From Nocardia abscessus (lineage in GTDB: Bacteria; Actinomycetota; Actinomycetes; Mycobacteriales; Mycobacteriaceae): a stretch of DNA of 64,000 nucleotides. Both the position numbers and the translations under genes were made by a program. Positions 31,945 through 40,095 of this stretch are shown here, piece by piece. The DNA lies in NCBI RefSeq assembly GCF_015477775.1, contig NZ_JADLQO010000020.1, positions 1-64,000 of the forward strand, read 5' to 3'. The notes below the pieces were generated by a model. That model saw only the letters and a list, made by a program, of their open reading frames with translations, made no database searches and was not told where the DNA came from. Position 1 is the stretch's first letter, and each line of letters begins with the position of its first letter.

Positions 31945-32955
31945 ATGCGCCCTCGCGGCTCGGTCGTCTCGGCATTCGCGGGTGCGGCGGTGCTGGTGCT
32001 GCTGGCCGGATGTTCCGGTGCGGGCGGTCCCGACCTGCCGACCAGGGATCCGGCCACGGCCGCGGTCGCGCCCGCGGTGACCACGCCACCCGCGGGGCGG
32101 GTATTGCCCGCCGGTCCGATCGCCGCGCTGGAAGCCGACTCCGGCAGTAGGTTGCTGGCCACCCTGGACGGCACCGTCCTCACCGTCGTCGACCCGGCCG
32201 CCGACCAGCCGGTGGTCCGCACGGTGAACCTGCCCGATCGCGCGAGTGGTCTGACCCCGGGCAGGCCCGGTGAGATGCTGGCGGCCGCGCCGGGCCGGGT
32301 GCTGCGGGTGGATCTCGCCTCCGGTGCGGTCACGGCGGTCGCCGTAGACGGCGACGTGCGGTCGGTGCGCGCACGCGACGACGGCGGGTTGCTGGTCGGC
32401 ACCGCCGACGGCCGGGTGCTGGAGCTGGGCCCCGGCGGCGAGGTGACCCGCACCGTGTCCGGGCTGGTCTCCGCCGACGAACTCGCCGAAGCCGACGGCA
32501 AGCTGACCGTGCTCGACCGGCATCAGACCGCGATCTTCGAGGTCGATCCGGGCAAGAAGCGCCCCGGATTGGCGCTGCGGGCCGGGGACGGGGCCACCGA
32601 ACTGATCGGCGACGCCCGCGGCCGGTTCGTGGTCACCGACACCGCCGGTGGCGAGCTGCTGGTCTACACTGCCGGACCGCTCGTGCTGCGCCAGCGTTTC
32701 CCGGTAGGATCTTCGCCTTACGCACTCGCCTACGATCAGCGGTCGGACACCGTGTGGGTGACGTGCACGCAGCGCAACGAGGTCATCGGATTCGACCTGT
32801 CGACTGGTATACCGAAGGAAGTGGGCCGCTACGCCACCGTCCGGCAACCGAACTCGGTGGCTGTCGAGCAGAGCACCGGTGATCTGTTCGTGGGGTCCGC
32901 GACCGGCGACGGTCTGCAACGGATCGGTGCGGACGATCGGAAGAGAGGGCACTGA
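31945..32955 (+). CDS. lppL: Beta-propeller lipoprotein, LppL-like
   Basis: The 336-residue protein has a canonical lipobox (VLVLLAGC, Cys23), a Pro/Thr/Ala linker and repeated four-stranded motifs such as GSRLLATLDGTVLTVVDPAA and SPYALAYDQRSDTVWVTCTQ, indicating a YncE-like beta-propeller outside the membrane. AAGGAG lies upstream of ATG 31945. It is the positional homologue of M. tuberculosis Rv2138 (lppL), preceding pyrD as there. Its stop codon overlaps the next ATG (TGATG). Its ligand is unknown. Confidence 0.8.
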   Translation: MRPRGSVVSAFAGAAVLVLLAGCSGAGGPDLPTRDPATAAVAPAVTTPPAGRVLPAGPIAALEADSGSRLLATLDGTVLTVVDPAADQPVVRTVNLPDRASGLTPGRPGEMLAAAPGRVLRVDLASGAVTAVAVDGDVRSVRARDDGGLLVGTADGRVLELGPGGEVTRTVSGLVSADELAEADGKLTVLDRHQTAIFEVDPGKKRPGLALRAGDGATELIGDARGRFVVTDTAGGELLVYTAGPLVLRQRFPVGSSPYALAYDQRSDTVWVTCTQRNEVIGFDLSTGIPKEVGRYATVRQPNSVAVEQSTGDLFVGSATGDGLQRIGADDRKRGH

Positions 32956-33254
32956 TGGCTCGGACACCACGCGCGGGCGAGAATACCGCGGCAACTGCTG
33001 ATCCGGCAGCGCACCGGGGGCGCGGGCGTGCGCTGCCCGCGGGCTGGGAAACCACGAGTGACGACTACGAATACGTGCCGCTGCGGCTGCCGCCGGATGT
33101 CACGCGGGTGACCGCGTCCATGCGGCTGGCGATCCAGGCCGAGTTCGGTGGCTGGGAACTCTCGCGGGTGCGGGCCTACACCGACGGCAGCAGGCGGGTG
33201 CTGCTGCGGCGGCGAAAATCCGCACTACTACCCCAGCCCGAACCCGGAATGTGA
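32955..33254 (+). CDS. DUF5703 family protein
   Basis: A 99-residue protein with a disordered basic start and the compact family domain DDYEYVPLRLPPDVTRVTAS, then LAIQAEFGGWELSRVRAYTD, found in small actinobacterial DUF5703 proteins next to pyrD. It overlaps the lppL-like gene by one base and ends 4 bp before pyrD, so translation of the three genes is likely coupled. The function is unknown. Confidence 0.8.
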   Translation: MARTPRAGENTAATADPAAHRGRGRALPAGWETTSDDYEYVPLRLPPDVTRVTASMRLAIQAEFGGWELSRVRAYTDGSRRVLLRRRKSALLPQPEPGM

Positions 33255-33258
33255 GCCG

Positions 33259-34335
33259 ATGTACGCCCTGCTACTGCGACTGATGTTCCTGGTCGCACCG
33301 GAACGCGTCCACCACCTCGTCTTCGCGGTCATGCGGTTCGCCGCATGGGTTGCGCCGCTGCGCTGGGCGATGAGCAAGATCCTCGTCGTCCGAGATCCGA
33401 TCCTGCGCGTCGAAGCGTTCGGGGTCGAGTTCCCCGCGCCGCTGGGTCTGGCCGCCGGTTTCGACAAGAATGCCGACGGCGTCGATGCCTGGGCCCCGCT
33501 GGGGTTCGGTTTCGCCGAGATCGGCACCGTCACCGCCCAGGCGCAGCCGGGCAATCCCGCGCCGAGGCTGTTCCGGTTGCCCGCCGACCGGGCGCTGATC
33601 AACCGGATGGGCTTCAACAATCACGGCGCCGCCGCGGCCGCCGACCGGCTGCGCGCACGGCGCGGCGAGGTGCCGATCGGCGCGAACATCGGCAAGACGA
33701 AGATCGTCGAACCGGAGGCCGCGGCCGCGGACTACGCCACCAGCGCCGCGCTGCTGGGGCCGCTGGCCGATTTCGTCGTGGTCAACGTCAGCTCGCCCAA
33801 CACGCCGGGTCTGCGTGATCTGCAGGCGGTCGAATCGTTGCGCCCGCTGCTGCGGGCGGTGCTGGACAGTGTGCGGGTGCCGGTGCTGGTGAAGATCGCG
33901 CCGGATCTGTCCGACGAGGACATCGACGCGGTGGCCGACCTGGCCGTCGAACTCGGCCTGGCGGGCATCGTGGCCACCAACACCACCATCCGGCGCGACG
34001 GGCTGCGCACCGACGCCGCCGAGGTGGACGCCATGGGCGCGGGTGGCCTGTCCGGTCCGCCGGTCGCCGACCGTTCGCTCGAGGTGCTGCGGCGGCTGTA
34101 CCGGCGCGTCGGCGACCGACTGGTGCTGATCTCGGTGGGCGGCATCGAAACCGTCGACCAGGCGTGGGAACGCGTTCTCGCCGGTGCGACGCTGTTGCAG
34201 GGCTACACCGGGTTCATCTACGGCGGCCCGTTCTGGATGCGCAGGATCCATCGGGGCCTGGCGCAGCGGTTGCGCACCGGGGGCTACGCCGGTCTCGGTG
34301 AGGCCGTCGGCGCGGAGCACAAAGCGCACGCCTGA
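33259..34335 (+). CDS. pyrD: Dihydroorotate dehydrogenase, class 2 (quinone-dependent)
   Basis: PyrD oxidises dihydroorotate to orotate in pyrimidine synthesis and passes electrons to the membrane quinone pool. The 358-residue protein has the class 2 N-terminal membrane helix pair (residues 1-40), the FMN-site AAGFDKNADGVDAWAPLG, the catalytic serine loop VVNVSSPNTPGLRDLQ and the C-terminal GGIETVDQAWERVLAGA and YTGFIYGGP. ATG 33259 follows the DUF5703 stop by 4 bp. It is the last gene of the syntenic block before the accessory insertion. Confidence 0.96.
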   Translation: MYALLLRLMFLVAPERVHHLVFAVMRFAAWVAPLRWAMSKILVVRDPILRVEAFGVEFPAPLGLAAGFDKNADGVDAWAPLGFGFAEIGTVTAQAQPGNPAPRLFRLPADRALINRMGFNNHGAAAAADRLRARRGEVPIGANIGKTKIVEPEAAAADYATSAALLGPLADFVVVNVSSPNTPGLRDLQAVESLRPLLRAVLDSVRVPVLVKIAPDLSDEDIDAVADLAVELGLAGIVATNTTIRRDGLRTDAAEVDAMGAGGLSGPPVADRSLEVLRRLYRRVGDRLVLISVGGIETVDQAWERVLAGATLLQGYTGFIYGGPFWMRRIHRGLAQRLRTGGYAGLGEAVGAEHKAHA

Positions 34336-34345
34336 ACCCCTGGCC

Positions 34346-34729
34346 TCAGCCGTGCACGAACGGCGGTTCGGGAGTGCGGGTGCGCCGGGTCCGTGGACCG
34401 TGCCCCGGCGGGGCCGGATCTCCCTTCGGTCGCAGTTCCTGCCCCAGACGCGCCGCCATTCGCTTCGCCAGCAGGATCACCGCGTGATCGCGCAGGATGC
34501 CCAGGTGGTCGGCGTAGACCTCGACGCGGGCCTGGGTCATGCGGTCGTGCACGAGGGTCGGGTCGCTGAGCAGTTCGTCCAGCCGCATGCCGGCCAGCGC
34601 CTGGCTGTGGGTCAGCCGCCGGTCCGGTAGCCAGCTCAGCCGCCAGCTGTCGGTCGCGTCGGTGTCACGGCAGGCCGATTCCGGGGTTATGTCACTGGTC
34701 ATCGTCCATTCGGTGGTGTGGATGGTCAT
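34346..34729 (-). CDS. Hypothetical protein, 127 residues
   Basis: The product has a Thr-rich start, a central segment SWRLSWLPDRRLTHSQALAG followed by helical MRLDELLSDPTL, and a basic Pro/Arg-rich tail. The WLPxRxLTxxQA pattern recurs, as far as I recall, in small Nocardia and mycobacterial proteins of unknown function. GGAG lies 6 bp before ATG 34729. The start overlaps the stop of a 21-codon ORF (ATGA), implying translational coupling. It converges with pyrD. Confidence 0.6.
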   Translation of the reverse strand: MTIHTTEWTMTSDITPESACRDTDATDSWRLSWLPDRRLTHSQALAGMRLDELLSDPTLVHDRMTQARVEVYADHLGILRDHAVILLAKRMAARLGQELRPKGDPAPPGHGPRTRRTRTPEPPFVHG

Positions 34730-34791
34730 CGCAGTCTCCGGTGCAACAGGTGGAGTGAGGCCGGCTCCAGGGTGCTGAGTTCGATGATCAC
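34726..34791 (-). CDS. Candidate 21-residue leader peptide coupled to the 127-residue gene
   Basis: GTG 34791 is preceded by GGAGG at an ideal 5-bp distance and opens a frame of 21 codons (MIIELSTLEPASLHLLHRRL then R). Its TGA overlaps the ATG of the next gene. The strong ribosome site and stop/start overlap argue that it is translated and sets the level of the downstream gene. The peptide ends in a Leu/His/Arg-rich helix; no family is recognised. Confidence 0.5.
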   Translation of the reverse strand: MIIELSTLEPASLHLLHRRLR

Positions 34792-35151
34792 GAATGCCTC
34801 CAGTCGTGCATCCGCTGGTGCGGCGCGGTGGCGTGCCGCACCGTGGTTTCTGCCGGTTCGGTGGGCACGATGCTGCGTGCCCGGGCCGATGAAGTCCGCT
34901 GCCCGGCCGGGCGGTCCAGGGGGTGGCTCGCAGTGCGGCGTCCGGGGCGCCCGCAAGTGGGTCGTGGGGTGCGGCGGGGTGTGCGAGTTCCGGTCGGCGC
35001 GGAGATGGCCGCCGTTCGGTCCGGTCGAGCCGCGTAGCGGCGGCGGGGCTGAGGGGGCGGGCCGATTGCGGGGCGTGGTCTGCGTGCCGGGGCGCCGGGG
35101 CGGCGCGGGCGATGACCGGTGCGTTGTCGCGCGGAGTGTCCGGCGGCTGGT
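34792..35151. other. Strand-skewed GC-rich spacer without a clear gene
   Basis: About 360 bp with marked G excess on the plus strand. Long open frames exist on both strands but encode Arg/Pro/Ala-rich sequence with no motif. It separates two candidate small ORFs on the minus strand. Confidence 0.4.
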
Positions 35152-35250
35152 TCAGTCCATCACCGGCTTCGGCACCAGCTCGGTATCTGCTCCGGCGGGG
35201 CGGTGTTGCCGTCGCCGTCGAGACTGCCGTATCTGAAGAATCATTCTCAT
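35152..35250 (-). CDS. Candidate 32-residue basic peptide
   Basis: ATG 35250 follows GGGAGG by 7 bp. The frame encodes MRMILQIRQSRRRRQ, then a short linker and TELVPKPVMD, a basic head and an acidic/proline tail, before TGA. The AT-richer codons at the start differ from the flanking spacer. It is divergent from the PfkB-fold gene. It may be a regulatory micropeptide or a peptide precursor, but no maturation enzyme lies beside it. Confidence 0.4.
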   Translation of the reverse strand: MRMILQIRQSRRRRQHRPAGADTELVPKPVMD

Positions 35251-35438
35251 CACCAGCCCTCCCGATGCCTGGTGGTGCGATGGGGATCGCCATATCCAGT
35301 GTGGCATTTGCCGTTCCCCGGGCGCAATTGCCGTTGTAATTTGGTAATTGACAATTTGCCCGCTGGCTAAACCCGATTTGCGTGGCCAACATGCGCACGA
35401 CGCCCTGGTGTCGCGCCGAAGAGGAGGGTGGCATCGCC

Positions 35439-36938
35439 ATGGTCCCGCAGGATTCGGGAATGGTTGCCGTTCGCAATATCCTCACCCGGCTGTGCAAACG
35501 GTCCGGCTTGAGCTCGGATCGGTTGCGCAGCACCGAAATCGACGTACTGCCCCTGCTGGATCTGCTGGCCGTGCGGCAGTACGCGCGACGCGCGGGCGTC
35601 GACCGGGAAGAAGCGGTGCTGCCGCTGGTGCGCGACCTGGCCCGCAGTTTGGAGCCCACCCACCGGCTCGTCGTCGATGCGGAGCTGTCGCTGGGGCTGC
35701 TGCGCGAAAACCCGCCTGCCGGTGTCGATCCCGACCTACTCTACGCCTCGGATCTGGGCGAACGGCGCGAATACCTCGCCGCCCGGTGGGCGGCGCTGCA
35801 CGAAGCCCTTGGAGCGCAGCCGGTTCCGGGCACGCTGACGGTGCGTTCCCTGCGCGGGGCCCCCGAACGCCGCGCGTTCACCGAACTGGCCGCGCAGCTG
35901 GCCACCGCCTCGGTGTTCGACGGAGCGCATGTCGTCGAATTCCCCGCCTCCGCGGAAACCGCTGTCGCCGAACCGGATCCGGTGGACACCCGGGGGGTGG
36001 TCACCGTGATCGGCGACGCGGTCATCGACCACATGTACGCGGTCGACCGTATTCCCGGGCCCGGTGGCACCACCCGCGGCGGCTACGGGGAACATCCCGG
36101 CGGCAAGGGGCTCACGCGCGCGGTCGCGGCCGCCCGGCTCGGGCTGCGGGTGCGGCTGATCTCGGCGGTCGGCGACGACGACGCGGGCGACCGCATCCTG
36201 GAATACCTGCGCAGCGAACGCGTCGACACCGAACTGGTCAAGGTGGTGCCCTACGCGCCGACACCGGTGACCGCGGTGATCGTGGCGGGCACCGGCGCGG
36301 CGAGCACGATCGGCTGCAAGGACGAGCGAATCCGGTTGAGCGCCCAGGACTTGCGCAGCGACGCGATCCGCTCGGCGCTGGCCACCTCGGATGCGGTGCT
36401 GCTGACCTTCGAACAACCCACCGGGGTGATCGAGCAGATCATGGCGGAGTTGCGCAGGCTGCCGCGCCGGCCGCTGGTGGTCGTGCATCCGGCGCCGCGG
36501 CTGGATCGCCCGCAGTATCTGTATCAGCATCTCGGTGTGGTGGACTACCTCGTCGGCGGCGACAAGGACCTGCAGGCGCTGGCGATGGCCGACGGCGCCG
36601 CGTCGTGCGGTGAGCAGACCGCCACACGGCTGCGCGCGCTGGGTGTGGGGGCGGTGTGCGCGATCAAGGATTTCCGGTGCGCGGTGTGGTCTGAGCAGGT
36701 CAGCGACCGTTTTCAGCCGTTCCCGACGGCGCTGGACGACTCGGTCGGCGCTCACGCTGCCTTCTCCGCCGCCCTGGTATATCGTCTCGTTTCGACGCGC
36801 CGCCCCGCCGCACGCAACGACTACGTCTGGGCGACCGCCGCAATGGTGGCGACGCAATCGATCGGGGACGTCCCCGGGGCGATGCCACTGGTGAGTGAGG
36901 TCGAGCGAATTTTCAAACTCGCTACGGAGGAGCATTGA
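35439..36938 (+). CDS. PfkB-fold protein with helical N-terminal domain; catalytic Asp missing
   Basis: About 150 N-terminal residues form a helical domain of unknown type (ILTRLCKRSGLSSDRLRSTE, VLPLVRDLARSLEPTHRLVV). The rest is a ribokinase/PfkB fold with VTVIGDAVIDHMYAVDRIPG, a modified first signature GGYGEHPGGKGLTRAVAAAR and LVVVHPAPR. The usual second signature DTTGAGDAF is replaced by DSVGAHAAF (residues 434-442), so the catalytic base Asp is Ala440 and an anion-hole Gly is His439. Kinase activity is doubtful; a nucleoside- or sugar-sensing role is possible. ATG 35439 is chosen, ATG 35460 is an alternative. The stop overlaps the start of a GTP cyclohydrolase II gene. Confidence 0.75.
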   Translation: MVPQDSGMVAVRNILTRLCKRSGLSSDRLRSTEIDVLPLLDLLAVRQYARRAGVDREEAVLPLVRDLARSLEPTHRLVVDAELSLGLLRENPPAGVDPDLLYASDLGERREYLAARWAALHEALGAQPVPGTLTVRSLRGAPERRAFTELAAQLATASVFDGAHVVEFPASAETAVAEPDPVDTRGVVTVIGDAVIDHMYAVDRIPGPGGTTRGGYGEHPGGKGLTRAVAAARLGLRVRLISAVGDDDAGDRILEYLRSERVDTELVKVVPYAPTPVTAVIVAGTGAASTIGCKDERIRLSAQDLRSDAIRSALATSDAVLLTFEQPTGVIEQIMAELRRLPRRPLVVVHPAPRLDRPQYLYQHLGVVDYLVGGDKDLQALAMADGAASCGEQTATRLRALGVGAVCAIKDFRCAVWSEQVSDRFQPFPTALDDSVGAHAAFSAALVYRLVSTRRPAARNDYVWATAAMVATQSIGDVPGAMPLVSEVERIFKLATEEH

Positions 36939-37669
36939 CCAACGTTGTGGATCCTGCCGACACCGAGCATCGGTTTCGTCGCAATGGGCATGATCTGCGA
37001 GTTCGGGTGGTGGAGTTGAACGGGGACGACGAGCGGGGGCATCTGCTGCTGTTCGGCGCGGTCGCCGACGGTTGCCTGGTGCGGGTGCACTCGCGCTGCC
37101 TGTACGGGGAGGCACTGCGGTCGCAGGATTGCGACTGCGGGCCGGAGCTGGACAAGGCGCTGGATCTCATCCAGGCCGCGGGTTCAGGAGTGCTGGTCTA
37201 TCTGGAGCAGGAAGGCCGCGGGGCGGGGCTGATCGTCAAGGCGCTGGGCTACCGCGAGAGCGAGCGTTCCGGCGCGGACACCTTCACCAGCTACGAAAAC
37301 TTGGGCTACCCGGCCGATGCCCGCACCTATGTGGCCACCGCGCGTGCGCTGGCGGATCTCGGACTGCGTTCGGTGCAGCTGCTGACGAACAATCCCGCCA
37401 AAGTCGAAGCGCTGCGGCAGGAGGGGTTGCAGGTCACCGCGGTGCCGTTGCGAACGCGGGCGCTGAGCGAGCGTGCCCGCGAGTACCTGGAGGCCAAGCG
37501 CACCCGGCGCAAGCACTGGATCCCGACCGATGCGGTCCCGTGGGCGCTCGAGGAGCGCGACGGCGACCCCGAGCAGCCGTTGGCCGTCGACCCGGTCGTG
37601 ATCACCCCTGGTGAGAACCTTCATTCGCGTCCCGGGCCCGGCACCGCGCCGGATCTGATCGGTGCCTGA
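36935..37669 (+). CDS. ribA: GTP cyclohydrolase II
   Basis: This enzyme opens GTP to a diaminopyrimidine, formate and pyrophosphate, normally the first step of riboflavin synthesis. In the 244-residue protein the zinc cysteines are Cys55, Cys66 and Cys68 (HSRCLYGEALRSQDCDCG). The GTP loop EQEGRGAGL, Tyr106, Asp128, Arg130 and LLTNNPAKVEAL are all present, so the active site looks complete. No RibB domain or other rib gene is nearby. It starts at TTG 36935 behind GGAGG, overlapping the PfkB-fold stop codon. The stand-alone pairing suggests a dedicated role outside riboflavin supply. Confidence 0.88.
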   Translation: MTNVVDPADTEHRFRRNGHDLRVRVVELNGDDERGHLLLFGAVADGCLVRVHSRCLYGEALRSQDCDCGPELDKALDLIQAAGSGVLVYLEQEGRGAGLIVKALGYRESERSGADTFTSYENLGYPADARTYVATARALADLGLRSVQLLTNNPAKVEALRQEGLQVTAVPLRTRALSERAREYLEAKRTRRKHWIPTDAVPWALEERDGDPEQPLAVDPVVITPGENLHSRPGPGTAPDLIGA

Positions 37670-37724
37670 AGGATTGTTGAAGTTCGGCCCCCGCGATTCC
37701 CGCCTCTGGCTACCATGAGTGAGC

Positions 37725-37742
37725 CGCGCCACACGTGGCGCG
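37725..37742. repeat. 8-bp inverted repeat
   Basis: CGCGCCAC-ac-GTGGCGCG lies 56 bp after the ribA stop and 123 bp before the acyl-CoA ligase start. The 2-nt centre is too tight for an RNA hairpin with full stem; a protein-binding palindrome is as likely as a terminator. Confidence 0.4.
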
Positions 37743-37864
37743 CCGACTCGTGAGAGACTGACATTGCATTCGCCGCATCATGTCAGGGTTCGAGTCTCGG
37801 ATCGGGATCGGGCGCCGGCGGACACCGGCGGTCGGTTCACGCCAGCGATATCGGGAACAGGGAT

Positions 37865-39697
37865 ATGACGACAACAGAAATCGGATACGCGCACCAATCG
37901 GGCAAAACGGTGTACACCGTCCCCGCCGCATTCCAGGAAACCGCGCGGCTGCGCCCCGACCAGATCGCATTGCGCAAGGTGGGCGGCACGCAGGAATACA
38001 CCTGGCGCGACTACGCCGAACGGGTTCGCGCGATCGCCGCGGGCCTGGCCGGTCTCGGCCTCGGCCACGGCGACACGGTCGGCATCATGCTCACCAATCG
38101 CCCCGAGTTCAACCTCGTCGACACCGCCGCCTTGCACCTGGGCGCCACCCCGTTCTCCATCTACAACACCAGCTCCCCCGAACAGATCACCCATCTGTTC
38201 ACCAACGCGGGCAACAAAGTCGTGGTGACAGAACAGGTGTTCCTCGACCGGATCACCGCGGCCGGAGTCCCGATCGAGCACATCATCATGGTCGACGGGC
38301 CCGCCGAAGGCGCCATCACCCTCGAAGAGGTGGAAGCCGCGCCCGCCGCCGACTTCGATTTCGACGCCGCCTGGCAGGCCGTCGGCGCCGACGACCTGGC
38401 CACCCTGATCTACACTTCCGGCACCACCGGCCCGTCCAAGGGGGTGGAGATCACCCACCGCAACGTGCTCGCCCAGATCATCGCCCTGGTCAACGGCCCG
38501 CTGCAGGTCGGCCTGGACGACCGCGCGGTGTCCTACCTGCCCGCCGCGCACGTCGCCGACCGGATCTCCGGCCACGCGATCAACCTGCTCACCGGCATCC
38601 AGATCACCACCGTGCCCGACCCGCGCGAAGTCGCCGCCGCCCTGCCCGACGCCCGCCCCACCATCTTCTTCGGCGTCCCGCGCGTCTGGCAGAAGATCAA
38701 GGCCGGCGTCGAGGGCAAACTCGCCGAAGAGCCCAGCCCGGTGAAGAAGGCGCTGGCCAACTGGGCGATCAGCACCGGAATCGCCGCCGCCCGCGCCGAT
38801 CTGGCAGGCAAAGGCCGCGGTCCCCTGCTGAGTGCGCAGCACAAGATCGCCGAAACGCTGGTGCTGTCCAAACTGCGCCACGCCCTCGGACTGGATCAGC
38901 TGCGTGTCGCCTCCTCCGGCGCCGCCCCCATCCCGCCGGAGACCCTGGAATACTTCCTGGGCCTCGGCTTCACCGTCAGCGAGGTGTGGGGCATGTCGGA
39001 GACCACCGGTGTGGGCACCTTCACCGAGCTGGACAAGCCCCGCCCCGGCTCGGTCGGTCGCGCGGTGGACGGCATGGAACTGCGGCTGGACGCCGACGGC
39101 GAGGTGCTGGTGCGCGGACCGATCGTCACCCGCGGCTACCGCAACATGCCCGACAAGACCGCCGAGGCCATCGACTCCGACGGCTGGCTGCACACCGGCG
39201 ACATCGGCACCCTCGACGCCGACGGCTACCTGCGGATCGTGGACCGCAAGAAGGAACTGATCATCAACGAGGCGGGCAAGAACATTGCCCCCACCAACAT
39301 CGAGAACTCGGTGAAGGCCGCCTCCTCGCTGGTCGGTCAAGCCGTCGCCATCGGTGACGCCAAGCCCTACATCGCCGCTCTGATCGTGCTCGACCCCGAC
39401 GTCGCCGCGATCCGCGCCAAGGAACTCGACGCCACCGGCGAGGACATCGCCACCCTGGCCACCCGCCGCCAGATCATCGATGAGGTGCTCGCGGCCGTCC
39501 AGGCGGGCAACGCCAAACTCTCGCGCGTGGAGCAGATCAAGCGCTTCACCATCCTCGGCGCCGTCTGGGAGCCCGGCGGCGACGAACTCACCCCGAAGAT
39601 GTCGCTCAAGCGCGCCCCCATCGCGGCCAAATACCAGGCCGACATCGAGGCGCTGTACGCCAAGGAACCCTCCGACCGGGTGATCAGCGTCAAGTAA
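37865..39697 (+). CDS. Long-chain fatty acyl-CoA/AMP ligase (FadD15-like)
   Basis: The 610-residue protein activates fatty acids to acyl-CoA. It has the ATP/AMP motif LIYTSGTTGPSKGVEITHRN, VSEVWGMSETTGVGTF, GWLHTGDIGTLDADGYL and the C-terminal IVDRKKELIINEAGKNIAP and WEPGGDELTPKMSLKRAPI. It closely parallels the ligase at 16205-18040 along its full length, indicating duplication. The codon use is the strongly C-ending type expected for a well-expressed gene. It is followed by a strong terminator. Confidence 0.92.
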   Translation: MTTTEIGYAHQSGKTVYTVPAAFQETARLRPDQIALRKVGGTQEYTWRDYAERVRAIAAGLAGLGLGHGDTVGIMLTNRPEFNLVDTAALHLGATPFSIYNTSSPEQITHLFTNAGNKVVVTEQVFLDRITAAGVPIEHIIMVDGPAEGAITLEEVEAAPAADFDFDAAWQAVGADDLATLIYTSGTTGPSKGVEITHRNVLAQIIALVNGPLQVGLDDRAVSYLPAAHVADRISGHAINLLTGIQITTVPDPREVAAALPDARPTIFFGVPRVWQKIKAGVEGKLAEEPSPVKKALANWAISTGIAAARADLAGKGRGPLLSAQHKIAETLVLSKLRHALGLDQLRVASSGAAPIPPETLEYFLGLGFTVSEVWGMSETTGVGTFTELDKPRPGSVGRAVDGMELRLDADGEVLVRGPIVTRGYRNMPDKTAEAIDSDGWLHTGDIGTLDADGYLRIVDRKKELIINEAGKNIAPTNIENSVKAASSLVGQAVAIGDAKPYIAALIVLDPDVAAIRAKELDATGEDIATLATRRQIIDEVLAAVQAGNAKLSRVEQIKRFTILGAVWEPGGDELTPKMSLKRAPIAAKYQADIEALYAKEPSDRVISVK

Positions 39698-39710
39698 GCT
39701 CGCCGGAAAA

Positions 39711-39748
39711 GACTGCGGCCCCGCAGCATTACGCCCGGGGCCGCAGTC
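39711..39748 (+). terminator. Strong hairpin terminator
   Basis: GACTGCGGCCCCG and CGGGGCCGCAGTC form a perfect 13-bp stem with a 12-nt loop, 13 bp after the acyl-CoA ligase stop codon and before a convergent gene, so it may serve both directions. Confidence 0.85.
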
Positions 39749-39762
39749 ATCTATCCGGATTC

Positions 39763-40095
39763 TCACGGCTCGAGATACAGCCGCTCACACGGCAATCTCG
39801 GATACCCGTCGACATCGTCGGTCGACACTTCGACCGCGTCGTGCCAGTGCCGGGCACGCCACTCCTGTACGAACAAGCACGCGGCGGTGAGGCAGGCGAC
39901 GAAGTCCATCCGGGCACCGTGCCAGAACACCGACAAGTGGACATCCGGCTCGGATGGGAGCGGAGATCCACGGCGCTCATCACCGTTCACCGCTGGCACT
40001 TCCTTGCCGTCCGAGCGCTGTCCCCCCGGCAATCGACTTCGCCTATTCCGCAGTGCATCAGCGTTTTCCATGCATTGCCCGCCGCTCTCAGGCAT
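39763..40095 (-). CDS. Hypothetical protein, about 110 residues
   Basis: The product has a basic N-terminal half and a C-terminal part with VHLSVFWHGARMDFVACLTA followed by CLFVQEWRARHWHDAVEV, suggesting a small alpha/beta domain. The start is uncertain: ATG 40095 overlaps the preceding gene by 8 bp, and ATG 40071 is also possible. It forms a two-gene minus-strand unit with the 163-residue gene, divergent from an XRE/TPR regulator, an arrangement common in Nocardia and Streptomyces. The function is unknown. Confidence 0.55.
   Translation of the reverse strand: MPESGGQCMENADALRNRRSRLPGGQRSDGKEVPAVNGDERRGSPLPSEPDVHLSVFWHGARMDFVACLTAACLFVQEWRARHWHDAVEVSTDDVDGYPRLPCERLYLEP

Noticed and set aside
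35152..35250. Lanthipeptide or lasso-peptide precursor
   Set aside because: No cyclase, radical SAM, lanthipeptide synthetase or peptidase gene lies nearby; only listed as a candidate small ORF.
34730..35659. Upstream extension of the 127-residue gene to a 437-codon frame
   Set aside because: The extension is Pro/Arg-rich, overlaps the PfkB-fold gene on the other strand, and a good ribosome site precedes ATG 34729.
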